Position numbers and translations under genes: made by a program. Below are positions 1 to 5,230 of a stretch of 9,510 nucleotides of DNA, in pieces. The notes under the pieces were generated by a model. That model was not told the DNA's origin and did no database searches. It saw only the letters and a list, made by a program, of their open reading frames with translations. This stretch comes from Pseudomonadota bacterium (GTDB lineage Bacteria; Pseudomonadota; Gammaproteobacteria; Burkholderiales; Casimicrobiaceae). Within the stretch, counting starts at the first letter, position 1. Each line of letters begins with the position of its first letter. Location of the stretch: positions 1-9,510 of the forward strand of contig JAKLIE010000036.1 in assembly GCA_022709775.1 (NCBI GenBank). The letters run 5' to 3'.

Positions 1-955
1 GCCGATCGGCGAGGCGCGGCTGGCACACGACCGCGGTGGTCTCGGTGAGCCCGTATCCGTTCTGGAGAGGCAATCCGTACAGCGCCTCGGCATCGGCCTT
101 CACGGCGACGTCGAGCGGCGACGAGGCGGACGTCACCATGCGCAACCGCGGCGCGTCGAAGACGCCCGGATGCGCGCGCGCCCACGCGACGAAGCGCGCG
201 TGCAGCGCCGGCACGCCCGGTACGACGGTGATGCCGTCCTCGCGCAGCGCACGCGCGAGCTCCTCGGGAGCGAAACGCTGCGCCAGGTGCACGCACCCGT
301 CGGCGAAGAGCGTGCTCATGGCGATCGACGCGAGCGCGCCCGCGTACGCGATCGGCAGCGGCAGATACACGCGGTCGTCGGGCGCATAGCGCCTCCACGC
401 GGCCTGCGCCCGGGCGACGAACAGGACGTTCGCGTGCGTGAGCATCGCTGCCTTCGGGGCGCCGGTCGTGCCGGACGTGCAGATCATCGCCGCGACGCCG
501 CCGCCAGGTCGCTCGGGCTCGGGATCGCCCGGCCACCGCTCGACGTGCATCGCGCCGAGCGGCGCGAGAACCGTCGCGACGGCATCCCTGCGCGCGCCGT
601 GGTTCCGCGCGGCGTCCGACCTCGCCGACAGATAGAACACGAGCCGCGGTTCGCACAGCGATGCGATCGCATCGACCTCGTTCGCGCCGAGCCGCGCCGC
701 CGCGAGCACCGGCCAGGCGTCGAGGCGGCCGATCGCGAACAGCAGGACGATCGCCTCCGCGCCGTTCTCCCCGACGACGATCACCCGATCGCCCGCGCGG
801 ACGCCGAGACCCGCGAGGCTGGCCGACGACGCGTCGACGCGTCGGGCGAGGTCGCCGTACGTGAGAACGCGGCCGTCGTCGTCGAGCGCGGGACGGTCCG
901 GGAACCGGGCCGCGCCTCGGTCGACGACGTCGGCGATGCGCTGGAGGGACGACAT
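1..955 (-). CDS. AMP-dependent acyl-CoA synthetase/ligase, N-terminal part (cut by window edge)
   Basis: Class I adenylate-forming enzyme: such enzymes activate a carboxylic acid (often a fatty or aromatic acid) with ATP and usually pass the acyl group to CoA. Reading the minus strand from the ATG at 955-953 gives 318 uninterrupted codons that run off the left edge. The signature phosphate-binding motif TSGTTGAPK is at residues 160-168, and the adenylate-binding motif YGLTET is at 301-306. The N-terminus (LTYGDLARRVDA near residues 31-42, then GVRAGDRV) is typical of the family. Family members are usually about 500-550 residues, so roughly 200 residues including the mobile C-terminal lid lie outside the window. 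I see no good Shine-Dalgarno before the ATG. An in-frame GTG at 994-992 would add 13 residues but has none either. It is divergent from the Gfo/Idh/MocA gene. Family certain; substrate unknown. Confidence 0.93.
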   Translation of the reverse strand, partial: MSSLQRIADVVDRGAARFPDRPALDDDGRVLTYGDLARRVDASSASLAGLGVRAGDRVIVVGENGAEAIVLLFAIGRLDAWPVLAAARLGANEVDAIASLCEPRLVFYLSARSDAARNHGARRDAVATVLAPLGAMHVERWPGDPEPERPGGGVAAMICTSGTTGAPKAAMLTHANVLFVARAQAAWRRYAPDDRVYLPLPIAYAGALASIAMSTLFADGCVHLAQRFAPEELARALREDGITVVPGVPALHARFVAWARAHPGVFDAPRLRMVTSASSPLDVAVKADAEALYGLPLQNGYGLTETTAVVCQPRLADR

Positions 956-1126
956 GGCGGGGCGGCGGCGGCTGTCGAATGCGGGGTGCGACACGGTAAT
1001 GCGTCGCGCGCGCCGCGTCGAGTCGCGGAGCGTCGGCCGGGCCGCGCGATGCCGCTCGGCCGCGCAATCGTCTATGATCGCAGGCCCGCGGGTTCGCATG
1101 GGAACGAACCCGGAGGCGGAGGCGGG
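956..1126. other. Divergent intergenic region
   Basis: This 171-nt gap separates the minus-strand ligase from the plus-strand oxidoreductase and must hold both promoters unless one gene is read from elsewhere. On the plus strand there is a TATGAT hexamer at 1073-1078 (5 of 6 to the sigma-70 -10 consensus), 48 nt before the oxidoreductase ATG. I see no convincing -35 at the right distance. Nothing convincing is visible for the minus-strand gene. Confidence 0.4.
1112..1122 (+). promoter_or_regulatory. Double Shine-Dalgarno for the Gfo/Idh/MocA gene
   Basis: Two GGAGG cores occur at 1112-1116 and 1118-1122, 10 and 4 nt before the ATG at 1127. They fix this start against the much longer open frame that extends upstream. 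Confidence 0.7.
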
Positions 1127-2290
1127 ATGACGGGATTGCGTGAACGGTTCGGGCGGCCGTTGAGGCTCGCGATTCTGGGCGGCGGCCCGGGATCGTGGAT
1201 CGGACACATGCACCGCAGCGCGGCCGAGCTCGACGGCTGGTGGCGTGTCGTCGGCGGCGTGTTCTCGGGCGACCCTGCACGGTCGCGCGACGGCGGCGCG
1301 TCGCTCGGCTTCGACCGCGAGCGCTGCTACGGCACCCTCGACGAGCTCGTCGCGAAGGAGCGCGCGCGCCCCGACCCGGCCGAGGCGGTCGCGATCATGA
1401 CGCCGAACGACACGCACTACCCGCTCGCCGCCGCCGCGCTCGACGCCGGCCTCGACGTCGTGTGCGACAAGCCGGTCACGCACGATGCGCGCGAGGCGCG
1501 CGACCTCGTGATGCGCACCGGGCGCCACGGGCGCCTGTTCGCGATCGCGCACGGCTACTCCGCCTACCCGATGACGCGCTACGCGCGCCACCTGGTCGAC
1601 GCCGGCGCGATCGGCGATCTGCGCTACGTGCAGGTCGAGTACGTGCAGAGCGGGCTCGCGCCGCGCATCGAGGACGGGCCGCAGAACAACCGGCTGCGCT
1701 GGCTGCTCGATCCGCAGCGCAGCGGGCTCGCGCTCGTGATGAGCGCGATCGGCTGCCACGCGCAGCACCTCGCGTCGTTCGCCGTGAACCGCCGCGTCAC
1801 GAGCCTGTGCGCCGACGCGATCGCGGTCGTGCCGGACCGGAAGGTGATCGACACGGTCTCGGCGCTGCTGCGATTCGAAGGAGGGCTCGCCGGCACGTTC
1901 ACCGCGATCCAGGCGGCCGCGGGCAGCGAGAACGACATCCGGCTGCGCATCCATGGCGCGAACGGCATGCTCGACTGGTCGCACCGCGAGGCGTCGTACC
2001 TCAGGATCGCGACGCTGAACGAGGGGCCGCGCGTCGCCGGCCGCGGCGACGCGAGCCTGCCGCCGGAGATCGTCGCGCTCGGGCGCGCGCCGCGCGGCCA
2101 TCCGGAAGGCCTGCGCGAGGCGTTCGCCAACATCTACGGGGAGCTCGCGCAGGAGCGCATGCTGCGCACGCTGGGCGAGCCGGTGCCGGCGTTCCGCTAC
2201 CCGACGATCGAGGAAGGCGCGCACACGATGGCGTTCATCGAGGCGTGCATCGCGTCGCGGGGGCGCTGGGTCGACGTCGCCGTGGCCTGA
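1127..2290 (+). CDS. Gfo/Idh/MocA family oxidoreductase
   Basis: Predicted NAD(P)-dependent sugar/inositol-type dehydrogenase of 387 residues, a normal length for the family. The N-terminal Rossmann fold opens with LRLAILGGGPGSWIG at residues 12-26. The segment VAIMTPNDTHYPLAAAAL (88-105) is the usual strand and helix leading to the family lysine motif, seen here as CDKP (113-116) in place of the commoner EKP, with Lys115 as the expected catalytic residue. The C-terminal alpha/beta domain carries a conserved-type His in SAIGCHAQH (207-214). I chose ATG 1127 because GGAGG at 1118-1122 lies 4 nt upstream and the protein then starts just before the Rossmann strand. The open frame continues upstream without stops, but that part has no family features and overlaps the divergent ligase. 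Substrate cannot be read from the sequence. It is divergent from the ligase gene, so a shared pathway is possible but unproven. Confidence 0.93.
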   Translation: MTGLRERFGRPLRLAILGGGPGSWIGHMHRSAAELDGWWRVVGGVFSGDPARSRDGGASLGFDRERCYGTLDELVAKERARPDPAEAVAIMTPNDTHYPLAAAALDAGLDVVCDKPVTHDAREARDLVMRTGRHGRLFAIAHGYSAYPMTRYARHLVDAGAIGDLRYVQVEYVQSGLAPRIEDGPQNNRLRWLLDPQRSGLALVMSAIGCHAQHLASFAVNRRVTSLCADAIAVVPDRKVIDTVSALLRFEGGLAGTFTAIQAAAGSENDIRLRIHGANGMLDWSHREASYLRIATLNEGPRVAGRGDASLPPEIVALGRAPRGHPEGLREAFANIYGELAQERMLRTLGEPVPAFRYPTIEEGAHTMAFIEACIASRGRWVDVAVA

Positions 2291-2300
2291 CGCGAGACCC

Positions 2301-2318
2301 GTCGGACTGAAGTCCGAC
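2301..2318. repeat. Perfect palindrome GTCGGACT-GA-AGTCCGAC, REP-like
   Basis: Two perfect 8-bp arms (2301-2308 and 2311-2318) are separated by GA. The palindrome lies 10 nt after the oxidoreductase stop and 3 nt before the end of the convergent thioesterase gene. As RNA it would form a hairpin on either strand, which suits a bidirectional transcript end, but no U-rich tract follows. From memory, very similar GTCGGACTnnAGTCCGAC units recur between genes in many proteobacterial genomes, so I regard it as a dispersed REP-like unit. That last point needs a genome-wide count. Confidence 0.6.
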
Positions 2319-2321
2319 CCA

Positions 2322-2750
2322 CTACCCCGCCGCCCCCTTCGCCTTCGCTGCCACCTTCGCGTCGAACGTCTCGCGCAGGACGACGGCCCGCTCGTGCGTA
2401 CCGCGCGCCACGACGTCGACGCCGTCGTCCGCCTCGACTTCGAAGCGAAGCTTGCGCCCGTCGACGGCGACGAGCTTCGCGCGCGCCGCGACGACGAGGC
2501 CCGGCGGCGTCGGGGCCTCGTGGCTCACGTCGACGTGCGTGCCGACGGTCTGCTCGGAAGGCCAGTCGAGGTGCGGCTTCACGGCGAGCAGGCACGCCCA
2601 CTCGAGGAGGCCGACGAGGAAGCCGGTCGCGAACACCGCGGGCATCTGCCGGAAGTCGGTCGACTCCGGGTAGAGCGCCGGCACCGTCTTCGACGGCGGA
2701 ACGACGAAGCGCAACTCGTGCTCGAGACCGGGCTTGAGCGTTTCCTTCAC
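2322..2750 (-). CDS. FlK-like hotdog-fold acyl-CoA thioesterase
   Basis: Predicted cytoplasmic thioesterase of 142 residues, closely resembling fluoroacetyl-CoA thioesterase FlK of Streptomyces cattleya (about 139 residues) along its whole length, judged against FlK as I remember it. Shared blocks are FVVPPSKTV (15-23), LYPES (26-30), VFATGF.VGL.EWAC (39-53), TPPGL (residues 81-85) and DGVD...GTHERAV towards the C-terminus. The FlK catalytic triad Thr42, Glu50, His76 corresponds to Thr42, Glu50, His77 here. Gly69 and Arg120 of FlK correspond to Gly70 and the Arg of HER. FlK Phe33 is kept; Phe36, its lid residue, is Met36. The start is GTG at 2750-2748, chosen because GGAGGT (2760-2755) is 4 nt upstream and the protein then aligns with the FlK N-terminus. 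It is 55 nt downstream of the lytic transglycosylase gene, perhaps on the same mRNA. Whether it acts on fluoroacetyl-CoA or an ordinary short acyl-CoA is unknown. Confidence 0.9.
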   Translation of the reverse strand: MKETLKPGLEHELRFVVPPSKTVPALYPESTDFRQMPAVFATGFLVGLLEWACLLAVKPHLDWPSEQTVGTHVDVSHEAPTPPGLVVAARAKLVAVDGRKLRFEVEADDGVDVVARGTHERAVVLRETFDAKVAAKAKGAAG

Positions 2751-2754
2751 GGGG

Positions 2755-2760
2755 ACCTCC
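2755..2760 (-). promoter_or_regulatory. GGAGGT ribosome-binding site deciding a GTG start
   Basis: Reading the minus strand, GGAGGT is followed by CCCC and GTG AAG GAA. This strong site selects the GTG at 2750 over upstream in-frame starts, which would place 23 unrelated residues before the FlK-like N-terminus. Confidence 0.75.
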
Positions 2761-2805
2761 ACGGACGATCCGCGAAGGATAGCGAATGCGGGCGGCGGGG
2801 CGCAT

Positions 2806-3576
2806 TCATCGCACCGCACCGGGCTTGACGATCGTGACGCGCCCCGATGCCGACGGCGCGTGAACCGGCGGTGCCGGCGGCTGCCACGCCGCGTGCAGCA
2901 GTCCGACGAGCCGCACGAACGCCTGTGTTTCCGGATACGGCGGGATCCCGCCGTAGCGCTCGACGACGCCCTCGCCCGCGTTGTAGGCGGCGAGCGCGAG
3001 CTTCACGTCGCCCTCGAAGCGCGCGATCAGGTCCCGGAGGTAGCGCGCGCCGACGCGAACGTTGATCGCCGGCTCCTTGAGCTTGTCGGCGACCGAGCGC
3101 TTCGCGTCGCCCGCCACGCCATAACGCTCTCCCGTGTCCGGCAGCACCTGCATCAGCCCGACCGCGCCCCTGTCCGAGACCGCAGCGGGATCGAATCCAG
3201 ACTCCGCCGCGATCACCGCCTTGACGAGCGCGGGATCGAGTCCGTAGTCGCGCGCGTTGCGCGCGACGAGCGGCGCGAATCGCGCGACGTTCGGATGGCC
3301 GTCGACGCGCCGCCAGACCGGATGCTCGCGCAACGCGTCGACGGCCGAGGGGGCCTGCGGCGGCGCAGGCGTCGGATCGAGGCTCGATCGCCCCTTGAAG
3401 AACAGCGTGTAGCGCGGATCGACCTGCTCGCTCGCGAAGTGCGACCGGCCGGTCTCGTCGACGTAGGCCCACAGATCCGCGTGCGCGGCGCCCGAGGCGA
3501 GAACGAGCGCGGCGAGCGCAGCGGCGCGCGACAGCGGCACGCGCGGGCGGCGATCGGGATCGGTGGGGGCGCTCAA
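2806..3576 (-). CDS. Exported lytic transglycosylase (SLT domain) with DUF4124-like N-terminus
   Basis: Periplasmic peptidoglycan-cleaving enzyme of the Slt70/GH23 type, 256 residues from the chosen start. A basic stretch and hydrophobic core ([16 protein letters not shown], residues 18-33) form a signal peptide, followed by the DUF4124-like segment [14 protein letters not shown] (34-47). The transglycosylase domain runs from about 95 to 230: catalytic Glu in AAESGFDP (E125), GLMQV (140-144), and AYNAGEG (197-203). The tail is Pro-rich. No ATG is available near the signal peptide. TTG at 3576-3574 has AGGA (3589-3586) 9 nt upstream; GTG at 3540-3538 would give a shorter signal peptide but has no visible ribosome-binding site. 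It is divergent from lexA and 55 nt before the thioesterase gene. Function confident, exact start less so. Confidence 0.92.
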   Translation of the reverse strand: MSAPTDPDRRPRVPLSRAAALAALVLASGAAHADLWAYVDETGRSHFASEQVDPRYTLFFKGRSSLDPTPAPPQAPSAVDALREHPVWRRVDGHPNVARFAPLVARNARDYGLDPALVKAVIAAESGFDPAAVSDRGAVGLMQVLPDTGERYGVAGDAKRSVADKLKEPAINVRVGARYLRDLIARFEGDVKLALAAYNAGEGVVERYGGIPPYPETQAFVRLVGLLHAAWQPPAPPVHAPSASGRVTIVKPGAVR

Positions 3577-3762
3577 TCGTGTCGGTCCTGGAGGCGGGCG
3601 ACGTAACGGGCCGCGATGCCGGCCGCAGCGTCCTGCCGCGCGCAGCGGGCGAAAGCCTGCGAGGGCGCGTGCGGACGGGCGCGCTTCGAGACTATCCGAC
3701 TCCGCGGACGCCCGCGAGTTCACCCCGCTGCGACCGGCATCGCGGCGGGGGTGACCGGAGGG
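3577..3762. other. Intergenic region between slt-type gene and lexA promoter
   Basis: The region between the transglycosylase start and lexA contains no convincing gene. It should hold the minus-strand promoter of the transglycosylase, but I cannot point to clear -35/-10 hexamers. The only clear structure is the long hairpin at 3720-3754 listed separately. Confidence 0.5.
3720..3754. repeat. Long imperfect inverted repeat upstream of lexA promoter
   Basis: Bases 3720-3733 (starting TCACCCCGC) can pair with 3740-3754 (ending GGGGGTGA), leaving a 6-nt CCGGCA loop. The stem is 14 pairs with one T-G wobble and one bulged G at 3747. It ends 8 nt before the lexA -35. It could insulate lexA from antisense reading, act in the leader of the divergent transglycosylase mRNA, or be a repeat remnant. 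No U tract follows on either strand. Confidence 0.5.
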
Positions 3763-3790
3763 TTGACGTCCGCCGACTACCGTCTATACT
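3763..3790 (+). promoter_or_regulatory. Sigma-70 promoter of lexA
   Basis: TTGACG at 3763-3768 (5 of 6 to TTGACA) and TATACT at 3785-3790 (5 of 6 to TATAAT) are 16 bp apart. A start site near 3797 would leave a leader of about 25 nt before the lexA ATG. This is the best promoter in the window. Its -10 lies wholly inside the first ACCG-N10-CGGT palindrome, as expected for autorepression. Confidence 0.8.
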
Positions 3791-3796
3791 GACGGT
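3779..3796. promoter_or_regulatory. Putative LexA operator 1 (ACCG-N10-CGGT)
   Basis: ACCGTC at 3779-3784 and GACGGT at 3791-3796 are perfect 6-bp inverted arms around the -10 hexamer TATACT. The layout, triplet-N10-triplet, is that of the SOS box, but the half-site is CCG rather than CTG. A bound repressor here would block RNA polymerase. Assignment to LexA is inference from position before lexA and from the second copy beside it. Confidence 0.7.
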
Positions 3797-3797
3797 A

Positions 3798-3815
3798 ACC
3801 GCATATCCATACGGT
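3798..3815. promoter_or_regulatory. Putative LexA operator 2 (ACCG-N10-CGGT)
   Basis: ACCG at 3798-3801 and CGGT at 3812-3815, with inner matching AT (3803-3804 with 3809-3810); one more outer pair (A3797-T3816) also matches. It begins 2 nt after operator 1 ends, giving dyad centres 19 bp apart, and covers the expected transcription start and leader of lexA. Confidence 0.65.
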
Positions 3816-3821
3816 TCATCG

Positions 3822-4508
3822 ATGCCCTTCCCCCGCTCCCCGGCCCGCCGCCCGTTCGCGCACCTGACGCCCGATGTTCCGGCGGACGCACCGCGCCTCA
3901 CCGCGCGGCAGCGGCAGATCCTCGACTGGATCCGCATGCACATCGAGACGGCGGGCATGCCGCCGACGCGCGCCGAGATCGCCTCGGGCCTCGGGTTCTC
4001 GACCGCGAGCTCGGCCGAGGATCATCTGCAGGCGCTCGCGAAGAAGGGCGCGATCGAGCTGAAGCCCGGCACGTCGCGGGGCCTGCGATTGCGCGACCTC
4101 CCCGGCATGCCGGTGCAGGGCACGCTGCCGCTCGTAGGGCGCGTGGCCGCCGGCAGCCCCATTCTCGCGGCCGAGCACATCGAGGGCCGCTACAAGGTCG
4201 ATCCGGCGCTGTTCTCGCCGCACGCGGACTTCCTGCTGCGCGTGCACGGCGCGAGCATGCAGGACGCAGGCATCCTCGACGGCGACCTCCTCGCGGTCCA
4301 CAAGACGGCGGAGGCGCGCTCGGGTCAGATCGTCGTCGCGCGGCTGTCCGACGAGGTGACCGTCAAGCGCCTGAAACGCCGCGGGCGTGAAATCGTGCTG
4401 ATGCCCGAGAACGCGGCGTTCGCGCCGATCGAGGTCGACCCGGCGAAGACGCCTTTCGCGATCGAGGGGATCGCCGTGGGGCTCGTCCGGGCGAACCGGC
4501 CGTTCTGA
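3822..4508 (+). CDS. lexA: LexA SOS repressor (self-cleaving), probably a LexA2-type paralogue
   Basis: Transcriptional repressor of the DNA-damage response, inactivated when RecA filaments stimulate its self-cleavage. It has 228 residues; common LexA proteins are near 200-215. The winged-helix DNA-binding domain begins at [13 protein letters not shown] (26-38) with MPPTRAEIA (46-54) and recognition helix [13 protein letters not shown] (60-72). The cleavage site Ala110-Gly111 lies in VGRVAAGSP. The catalytic dyad is Ser145 (HGASMQDAG) and Lys182 (VTVKRL). Spacing between the three matches E. coli (84/119/156) exactly. About 22 extra residues precede the domain, rich in Pro and Arg. ATG 3822 is the only usual start near the domain and lacks a clear Shine-Dalgarno. 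Tandem palindromes over its promoter suggest autorepression. Position upstream of imuA-imuB resembles the lexA2-imuA-imuB-dnaE2 cassettes known from Proteobacteria. Confidence 0.95.
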   Translation: MPFPRSPARRPFAHLTPDVPADAPRLTARQRQILDWIRMHIETAGMPPTRAEIASGLGFSTASSAEDHLQALAKKGAIELKPGTSRGLRLRDLPGMPVQGTLPLVGRVAAGSPILAAEHIEGRYKVDPALFSPHADFLLRVHGASMQDAGILDGDLLAVHKTAEARSGQIVVARLSDEVTVKRLKRRGREIVLMPENAAFAPIEVDPAKTPFAIEGIAVGLVRANRPF

Positions 4509-4563
4509 GCTGCATGGAGTCCGGGACGACTTTCGCCGTCATGCGCCGGGAAAGGGGATCGAC

Positions 4564-5034
4564 ATGAAAGCGAAAACCGTCTCCGCCCCCCCCGCGCGCG
4601 CGCTGCCCGCCCGCCTCGAGGACCTGCCGAACGTCGGCCCCGCGGTGGCGGCCGACTTCCGGCGGCTCGGCATCGGCACGCCCGACGAGATCCGCGGGCG
4701 CGATCCGTACATGCTCTACCACGACCTCTGTCGCGCAACGCACTCGCTGCACGACCCGTGCCTGCTCGACACGTTCATCGCCGTCGTGCGCTACGTCGAG
4801 GGCGGCCCCGCGAAGCCGTGGTGGCACTACACGGCCGAGCGCAAGCGCGTCTATCCCGGCACGTCGAAGGCGTGGCAAGCCGGGGAGGAGCCCCGCGTCC
4901 GGCCGCCGACGCGCCCCGGCCCGGCAAGCGACGGGAAGCGGGGGCCGTCCCCGGCTCCCGTCGGCGCCCCGCCCATGCATGGCGAAGCGCGGAAGTCCGC
5001 GTCCCGCACCCGCAACGATCCTGCTGAGGCTTGA
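4564..5034 (+). CDS. Helix-hairpin-helix protein of the Cdd1/'mitomycin resistance McrB' family
   Basis: Protein of 156 residues whose first ~100 match the Cdd1 (pathogenicity locus) family, members of which are often annotated as mitomycin resistance protein McrB. A helix-hairpin-helix DNA-binding motif is at residues 21-37 (LPNVGPAVAADFRRLGI). Family-type blocks follow: GRDPYMLYHDLC (45-56), HDPCLLDTFIAVVRYVEG (63-80) and PWWHYTAERK (85-94). Cys56 and Cys66 are in conserved-type positions. From about residue 107 the chain is Pro, Gly, Arg and Lys rich, probably disordered, and is longer than I expect for the family. The start is ATG 4564, with a modest AAAGGGG upstream. It is 55 nt after lexA and in the same direction, so co-transcription with lexA and SOS control are likely. 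The biochemical role is not established as far as I know; DNA binding is inferred from the motif. Confidence 0.85.
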   Translation: MKAKTVSAPPARALPARLEDLPNVGPAVAADFRRLGIGTPDEIRGRDPYMLYHDLCRATHSLHDPCLLDTFIAVVRYVEGGPAKPWWHYTAERKRVYPGTSKAWQAGEEPRVRPPTRPGPASDGKRGPSPAPVGAPPMHGEARKSASRTRNDPAEA

Positions 5035-5089
5035 CGGGCGCGCCCGGACACGGTTCGCCGCGCCTGGGCGCGCCCGCCCTCTTTCTCTC
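5035..5089 (+). terminator. GC-rich hairpin with pyrimidine tract after the Cdd1-type gene
   Basis: Immediately after the stop codon, 5035-5047 can pair with 5064-5076 (core GGGCGCGCCC in both arms, 13 pairs with one G-U) around a 16-nt loop. CCCTCTTTCTCTCTTC-type pyrimidine sequence follows from 5077. This resembles a rho-independent terminator, although the tract is mixed C/T. Each arm is also a palindrome by itself, so alternative folds exist. If active, it would limit readthrough from lexA into imuA. Confidence 0.5.
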
Positions 5090-5095
5090 TTCACG

Positions 5096-5190
5096 CCATG
5101 GGGTCAGAGCCGCGATGCCCGTGGAAAAGCCATGACAGGCTGCGACGATCCCGACGACGAGACCCGAGTATTACGGCTCTGACCCCATGG
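5096..5190. repeat. MITE/REP-like element with 17-bp perfect terminal inverted repeats
   Basis: CCATGGGGTCAGAGCCG at 5096-5112 is repeated perfectly inverted at 5174-5190, enclosing a 95-bp unit with no gene. From memory, GGGGTCAGAG-type ends are common in intergenic repeats near REP-associated tyrosine transposases in beta- and gammaproteobacteria; no transposase is present here. The right end supplies the ATG of imuA (5187-5189). Confidence 0.65.
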
Positions 5191-5230
5191 CGACGACGAT
5201 GAGACCCGAGCATTACGGCTCTGACCCCAT
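5153..5230. repeat. Two tandem 36-bp direct repeats at the imuA 5' end
   Basis: Copies at 5153-5188 and 5195-5230 (42-bp period) match at 34 of 36 positions; the differences are C/T at 5158/5200 and T/C at 5169/5211. Both contain GACCCGAG and ATTACGGCTCTGACCCCAT. The second copy lies inside the imuA reading frame and is an extra right end of the element at 5096-5190. Confidence 0.85.

Noticed and set aside
170..1126. Upstream in-frame extension of the Gfo/Idh/MocA gene
   Set aside because: It is antisense to a clear AMP-ligase gene, Arg-rich, and unlike the family; a strong Shine-Dalgarno marks the ATG at 1127.
1195..2310. Alternative plus-strand frame across the oxidoreductase
   Set aside because: Arg/Ala-rich shadow of the oxidoreductase frame without motifs.
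5161..5177. CCG-N7-CGG palindrome (in CCGAGTATTACGG) before imuA as a LexA site
   Set aside because: The spacer is 7 rather than 10, and the sequence belongs to the repeat unit, so it is not comparable with the lexA operators.
5096..5230. CRISPR array
   Set aside because: There are only two direct copies with a 6-nt gap and no spacer-repeat periodicity; the inverted-repeat layout fits a mobile or REP-like element.
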